Assembly: GCA_046726235.1 (NCBI GenBank)
Contig: JBKPAD010000006.1
Span: forward strand, 1 to 64,000
Direction: 5' to 3'
DNA length: 64,000 bases
DNA from: Nitricoxidireducens sp046726235
Lineage (GTDB): Bacteria > Pseudomonadota > Gammaproteobacteria > Burkholderiales > Rhodocyclaceae
Shown here: positions 19,506 through 26,044 of the stretch, piece by piece
How positions within the stretch are numbered: position 1 is the stretch's first letter
How the letters are laid out: each line of letters begins with the position of its first letter
Notes under the pieces: generated by a model
The model's database searches: none
What the model was told of the DNA's origin: nothing
The model's input: the letters and a program-made list of their open reading frames with translations, nothing else
Made by a program: the position numbers and the translations under genes

Positions 19506-20312
19506 TCAGGCCGCGAGGCCGAGGTCTTGCGCGTAGGGTGCGCCTTCCATGTGGAAGGGCACGGGGCCGTTGGGGCGCGCGTGGATGAACTGCTGCACGA
19601 ACGGGAGATCCGAGTTCATCAGGTCCTCGGTCGTGCCTTCGGCGGCGATGACGCCGTTGAACAGCAGGTAGGCGTAGTCGACCACCTTCAGCGATTCCGA
19701 GACGTCGTAGGTCACCACGATCGAGGTCGTGCCGAGTGCATCGTTGAGGCGCCGGATCAGCTGTGCGATGACGTTGAGCGAGATCGGGTCGAGGCCGGCG
19801 AAGGGCTCGTCGTACATCGCCAGCAGCGGATCGAGCGCGATCGCCCGCGCCATCGCCACGCGTCGCGCCATGCCGCCGGAAAGCTCGCTCGGCATCAGGT
19901 CCGTCGTGCCGCGCAGGCCGACCGCGTGCAGCTTCATCAGCACCAGGTCGTGGATCAGGTCTTCCGGCAGGTCCGTCAACTCGCGCATCGGGAAGGCGAT
20001 GTTGTCGAACACCGACATGTCGCTGAACAGGCCGCCGGCCTGGAACATCAGGCCCATGCTGCGGCGCATGTCGTAGAGCTCGTGCTGGTCGAGCTCGTGC
20101 ATCACCCGGCCGGCCACGCGCACCGCGCCGCGGTCCGGGCAGAGCTGGCCGCCGATCAGGCGCAGCAGCGTGCTCTTGCCCGAGCCGCCGACGCCGAGGA
20201 TGCCGACGACCTTGCCGCGCGGAACCTTGAGGTTCACGCCGGTGAGCACCTTGTGCTCGCCGTAGGCGAAATGCAGGTCGTCGATCTCGATCAGGTTGGC
20301 GTCGGTTTTCAT
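19506..20312 (-). CDS. MlaF-like ABC transporter ATPase, solitary
   Basis: A 268-residue ATPase resembling MlaF of the phospholipid-transport system. Walker A is G40-VGGSGKS (to 47), the signature LSGGM is at 144-148 and Walker B ends in D168-E169. The H-loop histidine, normally VTHD, is Tyr202 (VVTYDVSES), which is unusual. No permease, MCE or STAS partner genes adjoin it: the neighbours are a convergent amidotransferase and a PEBP protein. It may serve a permease encoded elsewhere or work as a regulator. The ATG at 20312 is chosen since the frame further upstream is inside the next gene. Confidence 0.85.
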   Translation of the reverse strand: MKTDANLIEIDDLHFAYGEHKVLTGVNLKVPRGKVVGILGVGGSGKSTLLRLIGGQLCPDRGAVRVAGRVMHELDQHELYDMRRSMGLMFQAGGLFSDMSVFDNIAFPMRELTDLPEDLIHDLVLMKLHAVGLRGTTDLMPSELSGGMARRVAMARAIALDPLLAMYDEPFAGLDPISLNVIAQLIRRLNDALGTTSIVVTYDVSESLKVVDYAYLLFNGVIAAEGTTEDLMNSDLPFVQQFIHARPNGPVPFHMEGAPYAQDLGLAA

Positions 20313-20326
20313 GGCGGCGGAGTTTA

Positions 20327-20878
20327 CTACTTCGCGCGGCCGTACTTCGCCGTGAAGCTGGCCTTGCCGAGCGAATTGGCATTGATCATGAAACCGGTCA
20401 GCGCGGCGGTCGCGTCCGCCGGCACGTCGAGCTTCTCGGTCTTCAGCGCATGCACGGTGAAGATGTAGCGATGCGGCTTGTCGCCCGGCGGCGGGCAGAC
20501 GCCGCCGAAGGCCGCGACGCCGTAGTCGATGCGGCTCTGCACCGCGCCCTTGGGCAGCGCCGTGCTGTTCGGCACGCCTGCGCCGGCCGGCAGCTCGGAG
20601 ACGTCGGCCGGAATGTTGATCACCATCCAGTGCCACCAGCCCGAGCCCGTCGGCGCGTCCGGGTCGTACACCGTCACGGCATAGCTTTTCGTGCCGGCCG
20701 GTGCGCCGCCCCACTTGAGGGCCGGCGACTTGTTGTCGCCCTTGCAGCCGAAGCCGTCGAACTCGAAGCGCTTGCCGATCATGCCGCCGGCCTTGATGTC
20801 GGGGCTGGCCAGCGTGAAGCCGGCAGCGTGGGCGAACAGCGGAACGGCGAGGACGGCGGCGAGCAGCGTGCGTTTCAT
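20327..20878 (-). CDS. Secreted YbhB/YbcL-type phosphatidylethanolamine-binding protein
   Basis: A 183-residue PEBP-fold protein with an N-terminal signal peptide (MKRTLLAAVLAVPLFAHA) and the family motifs DPDAPTGSGWWHW and a GxxPP turn (CPPPGDKPHRY). Molecular function in bacteria is poorly defined; some relatives bind phosphate esters or modulate kinases. The ATG at 20878 has GGAG six bases upstream, so longer in-frame starts were rejected. The gap to the MlaF-like gene is only 14 bases, so they may be cotranscribed. Confidence 0.88.
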   Translation of the reverse strand: MKRTLLAAVLAVPLFAHAAGFTLASPDIKAGGMIGKRFEFDGFGCKGDNKSPALKWGGAPAGTKSYAVTVYDPDAPTGSGWWHWMVINIPADVSELPAGAGVPNSTALPKGAVQSRIDYGVAAFGGVCPPPGDKPHRYIFTVHALKTEKLDVPADATAALTGFMINANSLGKASFTAKYGRAK

Positions 20879-21057
20879 CGGTATCTCCATGTCGAACGAA
20901 GGCGGACTTGCAGCCGGCATGCTACACGGCCGGCACAGGCGCTTGGGAGCGCCCGCGCACCGACGCGACCGCTTAGTAGTTGACAGAATGACTCGGCAAT
21001 ACTTTGCTTATACAGGCGCACCCGCGCAATCCCCTATCGACCAGAGAGGACAAGATC

Positions 21058-21471
21058 ATGACCGCACGACATGTCCGCAGCCTGTTTTCCGCCCTGCTGA
21101 TCTCCGCGTTCTCCGGACTCGCGGTCGCCGCCGACATCCAGGTGATGCTAAGCGGCGACCAGGAAGTCCCGCCCGTCTCCACCGCCGCCAAGGGCAGCGG
21201 CACCATTACCGTCAAGGACGACATGAGCGTCGCCGGCAGCGTCATGACGACCGGCATGGACGGCATCATGGCCCACATCCACCACGGCGCCATGGGCAAG
21301 AACGGCCCTCCGATCGTCACCCTGACGAAGAGCGGAAACAGCTGGATGGTGCCCGAAGGCAGCAAGCTGACCGCCGAGCAATACCGCGCCTTCAAGGCCG
21401 GCGAGCTCTACGTCAACGTGCATAGCGCCATGCACAAGGGCGGCGAAGTCCGCGGCCAGATCAAGCCGTAG
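21058..21471 (+). CDS. Exported CHRD-domain protein
   Basis: A 137-residue exported protein. A signal peptide ends near AVAA|D, and almost all of the rest is one CHRD domain (LSGDQEVPPV at the start, HIHHGAMGKNGP in the middle, GELYVNVHSAMHKGGEVRGQI at the end). The His-rich motifs suggest metal binding; the function of bacterial CHRD proteins is not settled. GAGAGGA sits eight bases before the ATG at 21058, so the longer frame from 21004 is rejected. A TTGACA at 20980-20985 could be its -35, but no -10 lies at standard spacing. Confidence 0.88.
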   Translation: MTARHVRSLFSALLISAFSGLAVAADIQVMLSGDQEVPPVSTAAKGSGTITVKDDMSVAGSVMTTGMDGIMAHIHHGAMGKNGPPIVTLTKSGNSWMVPEGSKLTAEQYRAFKAGELYVNVHSAMHKGGEVRGQIKP

Positions 21472-21496
21472 ACGGCCGGCCTCGCGCCGGCGCGCC

Positions 21497-22018
21497 TCAA
21501 AGCGTCGCGCGGTACCACTCGGCCGCCACCCAGAGGAAGACGGCCGCCTCGCCGGCCGCCGCCGCGAGCAGCATCCCGCGGCAGGTGCGGCTCGGCGAGA
21601 ACACCGCGGCGAGAACGAAAGCCAGCGCGAACAGCGGCGCCGCCAGCAGGCGCAGCGGGGAGAGGGACGACCACGCCGCCAGCACCGAGCCCGTATCGAG
21701 CTCTCGTCCCGAGAGGTACGCGGCCAGCGCCCCCAGGCCCGTCGCCGCGATGCCGAGCGCGACGATCGCCGCGCCCTGCCAGAAGCGCGCGTGCGGCCGC
21801 AGGAAGAACAGCGCCGCGCCCGTCGCCGGCACCGCCGCCAGGCCGAATGCGGCGAGGAACAGCAGCGAATCGCCGAACGCCGCCATGCCGTCGGAAACCT
21901 CGGCACGCGCGCCGAACGCCGCAACGACCGCCACCGCGACGACCAGCGCCGCCAGATAGCCGGCCGCGACCAGCAAGGCTCGCGACGCCGGCTTCAGCGC
22001 CTTCAGGAAGGCGATCAA
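21497..22018 (-). CDS. Hypothetical four-helix membrane protein
   Basis: A 173-residue protein that I do not recognise. Four or five hydrophobic segments (near 14-35, 48-72, 80-103, 120-140, 148-165) are separated by short polar loops, so it is an integral inner-membrane protein. It lies between the CHRD gene (convergent) and the yoeB-like toxin (same strand, 39 bases upstream). It marks the host side of the integron boundary: base composition is GC-rich here and drops in the cassette region. GGAGG stands before the ATG at 22018. Confidence 0.7.
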   Translation of the reverse strand: MIAFLKALKPASRALLVAAGYLAALVVAVAVVAAFGARAEVSDGMAAFGDSLLFLAAFGLAAVPATGAALFFLRPHARFWQGAAIVALGIAATGLGALAAYLSGRELDTGSVLAAWSSLSPLRLLAAPLFALAFVLAAVFSPSRTCRGMLLAAAAGEAAVFLWVAAEWYRATL

Positions 22019-22057
22019 CGGTGCCCTCCTGGCATGGTCGGATTGCTGATTTGACCT

Positions 22058-22321
22058 CTATTCGTAGTGCGACCACATGCGAAGCACACGGACGACGCGC
22101 TCCTTGGCAAATACCTCGTACACCAAGCGGTGCTGAATGTTGATGCGTCGCGAGTAGGCACCGGCCAAGTCGCCTACGAGCTTTTCGTACGGCGGGTTTT
22201 GAAAGGGATCGGCAGCGAGAACAGCTAATAATTCTTTCGCCTTGTCCTTCAAGCCAGCCGCCGCCAGTTTCTTCGCGTCCTTCTGTGCATGCTTCGAGTA
22301 GAGGACGCGCCAACTCACCAC
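22058..22321 (-). CDS. yoeB: YoeB/Txe-type mRNA interferase toxin
   Basis: An 87-residue RelE-superfamily toxin that would cleave mRNA on the ribosome. The C-terminal half fits YoeB: LVGDLAGAYSRRINIQHRLVYEV contains the conserved Arg pair, and the end MWSHYE supplies the His-Tyr catalytic pair. It overlaps the end of the antitoxin gene by 7 bases, the normal YefM-YoeB order. It lies at the distal end of the integron array, where toxin-antitoxin pairs are common and may stabilise the array. No attC was found downstream. Confidence 0.92.
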   Translation of the reverse strand: MVSWRVLYSKHAQKDAKKLAAAGLKDKAKELLAVLAADPFQNPPYEKLVGDLAGAYSRRINIQHRLVYEVFAKERVVRVLRMWSHYE

Positions 22322-22557
22322 TTAAGCTCCTTGGCACTTTTGCCAAGAGGCTCAGCCATACCCTGCTTGATTGATTCGCGCATGCCAGGAATCGAAAGCA
22401 GGTAGAGCGTTTCCTGAATCGCGTCCCAATCCTCGGAAGACAGAAGAACCGCGCTGGTTCTCTTTCCGGCAATATGGATCGGCTGATGTGACTCAGCCGT
22501 CTGGTCGATGAGGCGATACAGGTTGGCGCGGGCTTCACTCGCAGTAAGGGTCGCCAT
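22315..22557 (-). CDS. yefM: YefM-type antitoxin
   Basis: An 80-residue Phd/YefM-fold antitoxin (TLTASEARANLYRLIDQTAESHQPIHIAGK, then AVLLSSEDWDAIQETLYLL). It neutralises the YoeB toxin encoded next and usually represses its own promoter. The ATG at 22557 has GGAG six bases upstream; an in-frame TTG two codons earlier is less likely. A palindromic operator sits in the promoter just upstream. Confidence 0.92.
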   Translation of the reverse strand: MATLTASEARANLYRLIDQTAESHQPIHIAGKRTSAVLLSSEDWDAIQETLYLLSIPGMRESIKQGMAEPLGKSAKELKW

Positions 22558-22583
22558 GTTCAACTCCTTCTCGTGGAGCCGAC

Positions 22584-22612
22584 ACGGTACGCTTTCGCGT
22601 ACGCGCTGTCAA
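22584..22612 (-). promoter_or_regulatory. yefM-yoeB promoter with operator palindrome
   Basis: On the minus strand TTGACA (22612-22607) and TACCGT (22589-22584) are spaced exactly 17 bases. Between and partly over them is the dyad GTACGC-GAAA-GCGTAC (22602-22587). This is the expected autoregulated operator for a YefM-type antitoxin. It means that this unit has its own promoter, unlike the three promoterless cassettes. Confidence 0.75.
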
Positions 22613-22643
22613 TCTACTCATCAAGACGCCCAAGGCTGCGGGC

Positions 22644-22706
22644 TCAGTCCAGTTGCTCGGTAAATGGAAAACCTGGGGACGAAAACTCTTTCACGATGTC
22701 GTACAT
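22644..22706 (-). other. Short ORF remnant after attC3
   Basis: After attC3 the minus strand has a short open frame whose last codons read MYDIVKEFSSPGF, then FPFTEQLD and stop. Read from 22706 it is 20 residues, and the frame stays open further back into attC3. It lacks a ribosome site and may be the tail of a decayed cassette gene, or chance. The surrounding 22613-22724 holds nothing else that I can identify. Confidence 0.3.
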
Positions 22707-22724
22707 CGGCGCTGCGCCGAAGAG

Positions 22725-22794
22725 GCGCAACGTTTGAATTCACCGGCGCTGCGCGGCTTCATCGCGCAGCGTCCGGTGGAATGATGGGTTGGGC
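22725..22794 (-). other. attC3 recombination site
   Basis: A 70-bp attC. On the minus strand R'' is GCCCAAC (22794-22788), R' is GTTGCGC (22731-22725), and between them L''/L' arms (CCACCGGACGCTGCGCG / CGCGCAGCGCCGGTG) form the imperfect hairpin. Its R'' matches the start of its own cassette (GTTGGGC at 23301). R' departs from GTTRRRY at one base. Confidence 0.88.
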
Positions 22795-22819
22795 GACACG
22801 TGCGGACTACGATGGCTGA

Positions 22820-23278
22820 CTAATCGCAAAGGTACGGCTCATCCAATACTTGCGGCACCGATGGCTTGTCGCAACCTTTTGTGCAAATGTATTGGAAAAA
22901 TTCCACCTGCCCATCTTTCTCACCTTCGTATCCGCAGTTGATCGTCTGGTATCCGGCTTTCTTGCGTTTGTACGATGCGCCTGCCAACGGCGTATGACCC
23001 TTAGCATGACAGGATAGTCTTGTCGGGTTGCCATCTTTGTCGCTAAGCAGAACACATTCCTGATTGAACGGAAAACGCTTAATGCTTTCGTAATCAGGCT
23101 GGCCATCCTTACCAATTTTGGTAGTGAAGGAAACGGATAGCTCGCCACAACCTCCATCCGAGATGTCGATATATAGCTTGCTGGATCTGAGTTCCGCAAT
23201 AGATGAGCAGCCCGCCATTGCTGAAAACGGGATCAGGAGAAATGTTGCGAAGATTGATAGCAGTGCGAGCAGTGGCAT
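22820..23278 (-). CDS. Cassette 3: secreted Cys-rich protein of unknown function
   Basis: A 152-residue protein that I do not recognise. The start MPLLALLSIFATFLLIPFSAMAGC is a signal peptide; MAGC could be a lipobox, otherwise cleavage after AMA is likely. The mature part has eight or nine cysteines, in pairs such as DGGCGELS, NQECVLL, RLSCHAKG, INCGYEG, YICTKGC and YLCD, consistent with disulfides in the periplasm or outside. AAGGA lies eight bases before the ATG. Longer frames would read through attC2 and are rejected. No promoter is visible inside the cassette, so expression would depend on the integron promoter. Confidence 0.8.
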   Translation of the reverse strand: MPLLALLSIFATFLLIPFSAMAGCSSIAELRSSKLYIDISDGGCGELSVSFTTKIGKDGQPDYESIKRFPFNQECVLLSDKDGNPTRLSCHAKGHTPLAGASYKRKKAGYQTINCGYEGEKDGQVEFFQYICTKGCDKPSVPQVLDEPYLCD

Positions 23279-23294
23279 CGATTCGGTCCTTGTT

Positions 23295-23361
23295 GCCCAA
23301 CGTCTGAATTGAGCGGCCTGCGCGGCTTTTCGCGCAGGTCCGCTCGAATGATGGGTTGGGG
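23295..23361 (-). other. attC2 recombination site
   Basis: A 67-bp attC. R'' on the minus strand is CCCCAAC (23361-23355), R' is GTTGGGC (23301-23295), and the arms AGCGGACCTGCGCG / CGCGCAGGCCGCT pair almost perfectly around an AAAAGC loop. R'' extends the match with its cassette start to ten bases (GTTGGGGCGC). Confidence 0.93.
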
Positions 23362-23370
23362 CGCGGCGGC

Positions 23371-23844
23371 TCATTTGGCGAAGGCTAGACGAATTGCATT
23401 TTCATCAGGCAACGCGCTCACGTTCCAGCGGACGAGAGCAACGCCAGCGGCCGACAATGCCTTTTCTTTCTTTGCGTCGGCCTCGACGCGCGATGCCTTT
23501 TCATGGGTTTTGTCGTCAAGCTCAGCTACGGCGACGATGGTTGAGTCCTTGAGGCACACTACGAAATCGAGGCTCATGCGGTCGATTCGGTTGTTCCACT
23601 CACGAAAGTTGAACCCTTTCTTGACTCCGAGGACGCGAGACAGTTGGACCTGGGCGAGGACGATGCACTCCGGCATTGCGGCGACAAGGCGGTGATAGAG
23701 GACTTGCTCGGGCGGTGAGAGCGGCTTCTTTGCATAGAACGGCCACGGAGCATCGCCACCGCCGGAAGATGCACGGCGCTTGAGCACGACGACTGCGACG
23801 ACGAGCAGGACGAGAACAACAAGCGCGAGAAGAAGAAGCTTCAC
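23371..23844 (-). CDS. Cassette 2: membrane-anchored DUF2726 protein
   Basis: A 157-residue protein. A single N-terminal membrane helix (residues 1-22) is followed by a DUF2726 domain (LSPPEQVLYHRLVAAMPECIVLAQVQLSRVL... and DFVVCLKDSTIVAVAELDDKTHEK). The motif D-x(10-12)-E-x-D with a following Lys-rich helix (ADAKKEKALSAAG) resembles the PD-(D/E)XK nuclease fold, and nuclease-type activity has been proposed for the family; that is an inference here. The start is GTG at 23844 with a strong AAAGGAGG nine bases upstream, within the cassette. Confidence 0.82.
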   Translation of the reverse strand: MKLLLLALVVLVLLVVAVVVLKRRASSGGGDAPWPFYAKKPLSPPEQVLYHRLVAAMPECIVLAQVQLSRVLGVKKGFNFREWNNRIDRMSLDFVVCLKDSTIVAVAELDDKTHEKASRVEADAKKEKALSAAGVALVRWNVSALPDENAIRLAFAK

Positions 23845-23871
23845 AGCGGCAAACCTCCTTTGTTATGAGCG

Positions 23872-23937
23872 CCCCAACGTGGAAGTGAGCGGCGCTGAGC
23901 CGATAGGCGAAGCGTCCGCTCGACTGCAGGGTTAGAG
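23872..23937 (-). other. attC1 recombination site
   Basis: A 66-bp attC. R'' on the minus strand is CTCTAAC (23937-23931), R' is GTTGGGG (23878-23872), with arms GAGCGGACGC / GCGCCGCTC. R'' matches the cassette start at attI (GTTAGAG). Confidence 0.88.
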
Positions 23938-23974
23938 AGCGTGGGCCACACCAATCTAGGAGGCTTTGACATCT

Positions 23975-24187
23975 TCAATAGCATTCGCACTTCTCCGCTT
24001 CCACAACATGATTTCTGTATCCGACCACTGGTGGCGTGTAGCGATACGCGCGTTTCTTCTTGACGCACTCGGCGGCACACGCTGTCTTTCCACCCGGCAA
24101 ATACGCGCGCACAACGGCAACCGCTAGCGATACCGCGAGAAGTGCGAAACCAACGACGGTAATCAGCTTTCGGCCTCGGGATGTCAT
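23975..24187 (-). CDS. Cassette 1: small membrane protein of unknown function
   Basis: A 70-residue protein with one N-terminal membrane helix (ITVVGFALLAVSLAVAVV) and an exposed tail with four cysteines (TACAAEC, EKCECY). It is not recognised. The start at 24187 comes only ten bases after the recombination point and has no Shine-Dalgarno sequence. The reading frame continues upstream through attI to an ATG at 24265, so translation may begin in attI, as known for ORF-11 of class 1 integrons. First position in the array suggests it is the most expressed cassette. Confidence 0.68.
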   Translation of the reverse strand: MTSRGRKLITVVGFALLAVSLAVAVVRAYLPGGKTACAAECVKKKRAYRYTPPVVGYRNHVVEAEKCECY

Positions 24188-24190
24188 GCG

Positions 24191-24236
24191 CTCTAACAAT
24201 AAATGTGGATCGAAAGTGACGGAAAAGATTCCGTCA
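24191..24236 (-). other. attI core and adjacent dyad
   Basis: The core GTTAGAG (minus strand 24197-24191) marks where cassette 1 joins the platform. Next to it is a perfect 8-bp inverted repeat TGACGGAA-AAGA-TTCCGTCA (24217-24236), possibly an integrase-binding or regulatory element. The full attI extent cannot be fixed by eye. Confidence 0.65.
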
Positions 24237-24241
24237 TGACA

Positions 24242-24270
24242 TTGAATTGCGGTTGATGTTGTCATACATT
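24242..24270 (+). promoter_or_regulatory. Candidate intI promoter
   Basis: TTGAAT (24242-24247) and TACATT (24265-24270) are 17 bases apart and read towards intI, which starts at 24300. No LexA box of the CTG-N10-CAG type was found in this stretch, although many integron integrases are SOS-controlled. Confidence 0.4.
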
Positions 24271-24299
24271 GCTTCTGTATTCAACCACTTCGACCGGCT

Positions 24300-25298
24300 G
24301 TGGACAAAATATCGGCGGCGGCAAAGGCAACATCGGACGGGGCTCCGCGTCTGCTCGATCAGGTGCGGGGAAAGATTCGGCTCAAGCATTACAGCCTGCG
24401 CACGGAGGAGGCGTATGTCGACTGGGTCAAGCGCTTCATCCTCTTCTCGGGCAAGCGGCACCCGCGCGACATGGGCGCCCCGGAGGTCGAAGCCTTCCTC
24501 ACGCATCTGGCAGTGGCCGGGCAGGTGGCGGCTTCGACGCAGAACCAGGCCAAGAACGCCCTGCTCTTCCTCTATCGCGAAGTGCTGGCGATCGAACTGC
24601 CGTGGCTCGACGGCATCGAATCGGCGAAGGCGCCGAAGCGCCTGCCCGTCGTGCTCACGACCCAGGAGGTGCAGGCGCTGCTCGCCCAACTCGACGGCAC
24701 GCCGTGGCTGGCGGCGAACCTGCTGTACGGCGCGGGGCTGCGCATCATGGAGGCCTTGCGCCTGCGCGTGAAGGACGTGGACTTTGCGCGCCGCGAAGTC
24801 CTGGTGCGCGACGGCAAGGGATTCAAGGACCGGGTGACGATGCTGCCTGCGGCGCTCGCCGAGCCGTTGCAGACGCACCTGCGGCGCGTCCGCGCCCTGC
24901 ACGGGCAGGATCTGGCGGCGGGCAACGGCCGGGTCTATCTGCCTTACGCGCTGGAGCGCAAGTATCCGAACGCCGCGGCGGAATGGGCCTGGCAGTACGT
25001 GTTCCCGTCCGCGAAACTGTCGGTCGATCCGCGCTCGGGGCTGCTGCGCCGCCATCATGTGCAGGATCAGACGGTCCAGCGCCTGTTCAAGCACGCGCTG
25101 CGCGCCGCGGGCATCGCCAAGGCCGCCACGCCGCACACCCTGCGCCACAGCTTCGCCACGCATCTGCTCGAAAACGGCTACGACATCCGCACGGTGCAGG
25201 AACTGCTCGGCCACGCGGACGTGCGGACGACGATGATCTACACCCACGTCCTCAATCGCGGCGGGCGAGGCGTGGTAAGCCCGCTGGACCGGCTCTAA
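24300..25298 (+). CDS. intI: Integron integrase IntI
   Basis: A 332-residue tyrosine recombinase that inserts and excises cassettes at attI/attC. All active-site residues are present and at the spacing of IntI1: R148 (GAGLRIME), K173, H279-x-x-R282 (HTLRH), H305 and the nucleophile Y314 (MIYTHV). The IntI-specific insertion is clear at about 225-255 (EWAWQYVFPSAKLSVDPRSG), which separates it from XerC/D. Only a GTG (24300) is available as start, without a Shine-Dalgarno. Its stop overlaps that of the converging tumA-like gene by 2 bases. Confidence 0.95.
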   Translation: MDKISAAAKATSDGAPRLLDQVRGKIRLKHYSLRTEEAYVDWVKRFILFSGKRHPRDMGAPEVEAFLTHLAVAGQVAASTQNQAKNALLFLYREVLAIELPWLDGIESAKAPKRLPVVLTTQEVQALLAQLDGTPWLAANLLYGAGLRIMEALRLRVKDVDFARREVLVRDGKGFKDRVTMLPAALAEPLQTHLRRVRALHGQDLAAGNGRVYLPYALERKYPNAAAEWAWQYVFPSAKLSVDPRSGLLRRHHVQDQTVQRLFKHALRAAGIAKAATPHTLRHSFATHLLENGYDIRTVQELLGHADVRTTMIYTHVLNRGGRGVVSPLDRL

Positions 25299-25642
25299 GC
25301 CGCCTGCAACAGGAACTCGACTTTCACCGCCTCGAAGGGGAAAACGATACGGCCGTCGTCGGTACGGTCTAGTACGCCGGCATTCAGCAAGGCCGTAACG
25401 TCGCCATGCACCGCCTTGACGTCGCGCCCGACGCGGCGGGCCGCCTCGCGGATCGACATCGGCCCCGCGCCGCAAAGCGCCTTCAGCAGTTCCCAGCGTC
25501 TCTCGGTCAGGACTTTCCAGAGCAGTTCCGGCGTCGCGAAGCTGATGCGTGCGGAACGCTGCGGCTTGCCGGTCTTCCAGGCTTGCGCAAAATCCGCCAT
25601 CGCCTCGGCAGGCTTGCGGACGTCAAGCGTCACGGTTTTCAT
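25295..25642 (-). CDS. HTH antitoxin, TumA-like
   Basis: A 115-residue winged-helix protein (WELLKALCGAGPMSIREAARRVGRDVKAVHGDVTALL is the HTH). It follows the TumE-like gene with a 20-base overlap; in TumE-TumA systems the toxin gene comes first and a DNA-binding antitoxin second, as here. It would bind the toxin and repress the palindromic operator upstream. It converges with intI and lacks an attC, so it is probably not a cassette. Confidence 0.8.
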   Translation of the reverse strand: MKTVTLDVRKPAEAMADFAQAWKTGKPQRSARISFATPELLWKVLTERRWELLKALCGAGPMSIREAARRVGRDVKAVHGDVTALLNAGVLDRTDDGRIVFPFEAVKVEFLLQAA

Positions 25643-25919
25643 GGTTCCACCTCTCGATGTCGCGTTGAAAGTCGGCGATCAATTGTTCGGGCGTCGTGAA
25701 GGCGTAGCTATGCTCTTTGCCGCCGACGTGCCGATGGTCGCCCTTGCCGACCTCGTTGTCGTAACGCAGAACGCACTTGCCAGCAACTACATACGCCAGC
25801 CTGTACTTGAACGGATGCGCCGACCCGGCAACAGGTTCCGCGAGCCGCCACAGCACCAGATCCGCGAACGCCGACGCCGAGTAGGCGATGCGCGTCGAAA
25901 CAAGATTGACGGCCTTCAT
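25623..25919 (-). CDS. TumE-family (DUF6516-like) toxin
   Basis: A 98-residue protein with the features of TumE toxins: RLAYVVAGKCVLRYDNEVGKGDHRHVGGKEHSYAF with its conserved GDH(R)H block near the middle, and an end rich in charged residues. Function as a toxin is family knowledge, not proven here. The ATG at 25919 is chosen over ATGs at 25928 and 25967 because it lies seven bases after a well-placed -10 box; the others fall inside the promoter. Confidence 0.78.
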   Translation of the reverse strand: MKAVNLVSTRIAYSASAFADLVLWRLAEPVAGSAHPFKYRLAYVVAGKCVLRYDNEVGKGDHRHVGGKEHSYAFTTPEQLIADFQRDIERWNHENRDA

Positions 25920-25926
25920 GTTGGAC

Positions 25927-25955
25927 ATTCTGACAACGCGCCAGCGTGTTGTCAA
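25927..25955 (-). promoter_or_regulatory. tumE-tumA promoter and operator
   Basis: Minus-strand TTGACA (25955-25950), 17-base spacer, CAGAAT (25932-25927). An 11-bp dyad with one mismatch, TGACAACGCGC/GCGTGTTGTCA (25931-25954), spans from -35 to -10. The ATG at 25919 starts seven bases after the -10 box, implying a leaderless transcript under tight self-repression. Confidence 0.7.
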
Positions 25956-26044
25956 TTCATCCAACACTCAGAGCGATGACAGCCCGACCATGAAAGGGAA
26001 CGCCGAATGTGGGAATTGCATGGTGCCGAGACACACAAACCGCC

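Larger units (their letters stand above)
22058..25298. mobile_element. Integron: integrase, attI core, three cassettes and a distal toxin-antitoxin pair
   Basis: The arrangement is classical: intI on the plus strand and, divergently on the minus strand, an array of short genes each followed by an attC site. Order from attI outward: 70-aa protein, attC1; TM-DUF2726 protein, attC2; secreted 152-aa protein, attC3; then about 110 bases with an ORF remnant and a YefM-YoeB pair lacking its own recognisable attC. Every cassette start matches the complement of its own R'' box: GTTAGAG, GTTGGGGCGC and GTTGGGC. The whole region is visibly richer in A/T than its flanks. Confidence 0.9.

Noticed and set aside
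20980..21014. TTGACA ... TATACA as promoter of the CHRD gene
   Set aside because: Spacing is 23 bases, too long for a standard sigma-70 promoter; kept only as a remark.
23279..23374. Longer N terminus for the cassette 3 protein
   Set aside because: The extra residues are a translation of attC2; a signal peptide with a ribosome site begins at 23278.
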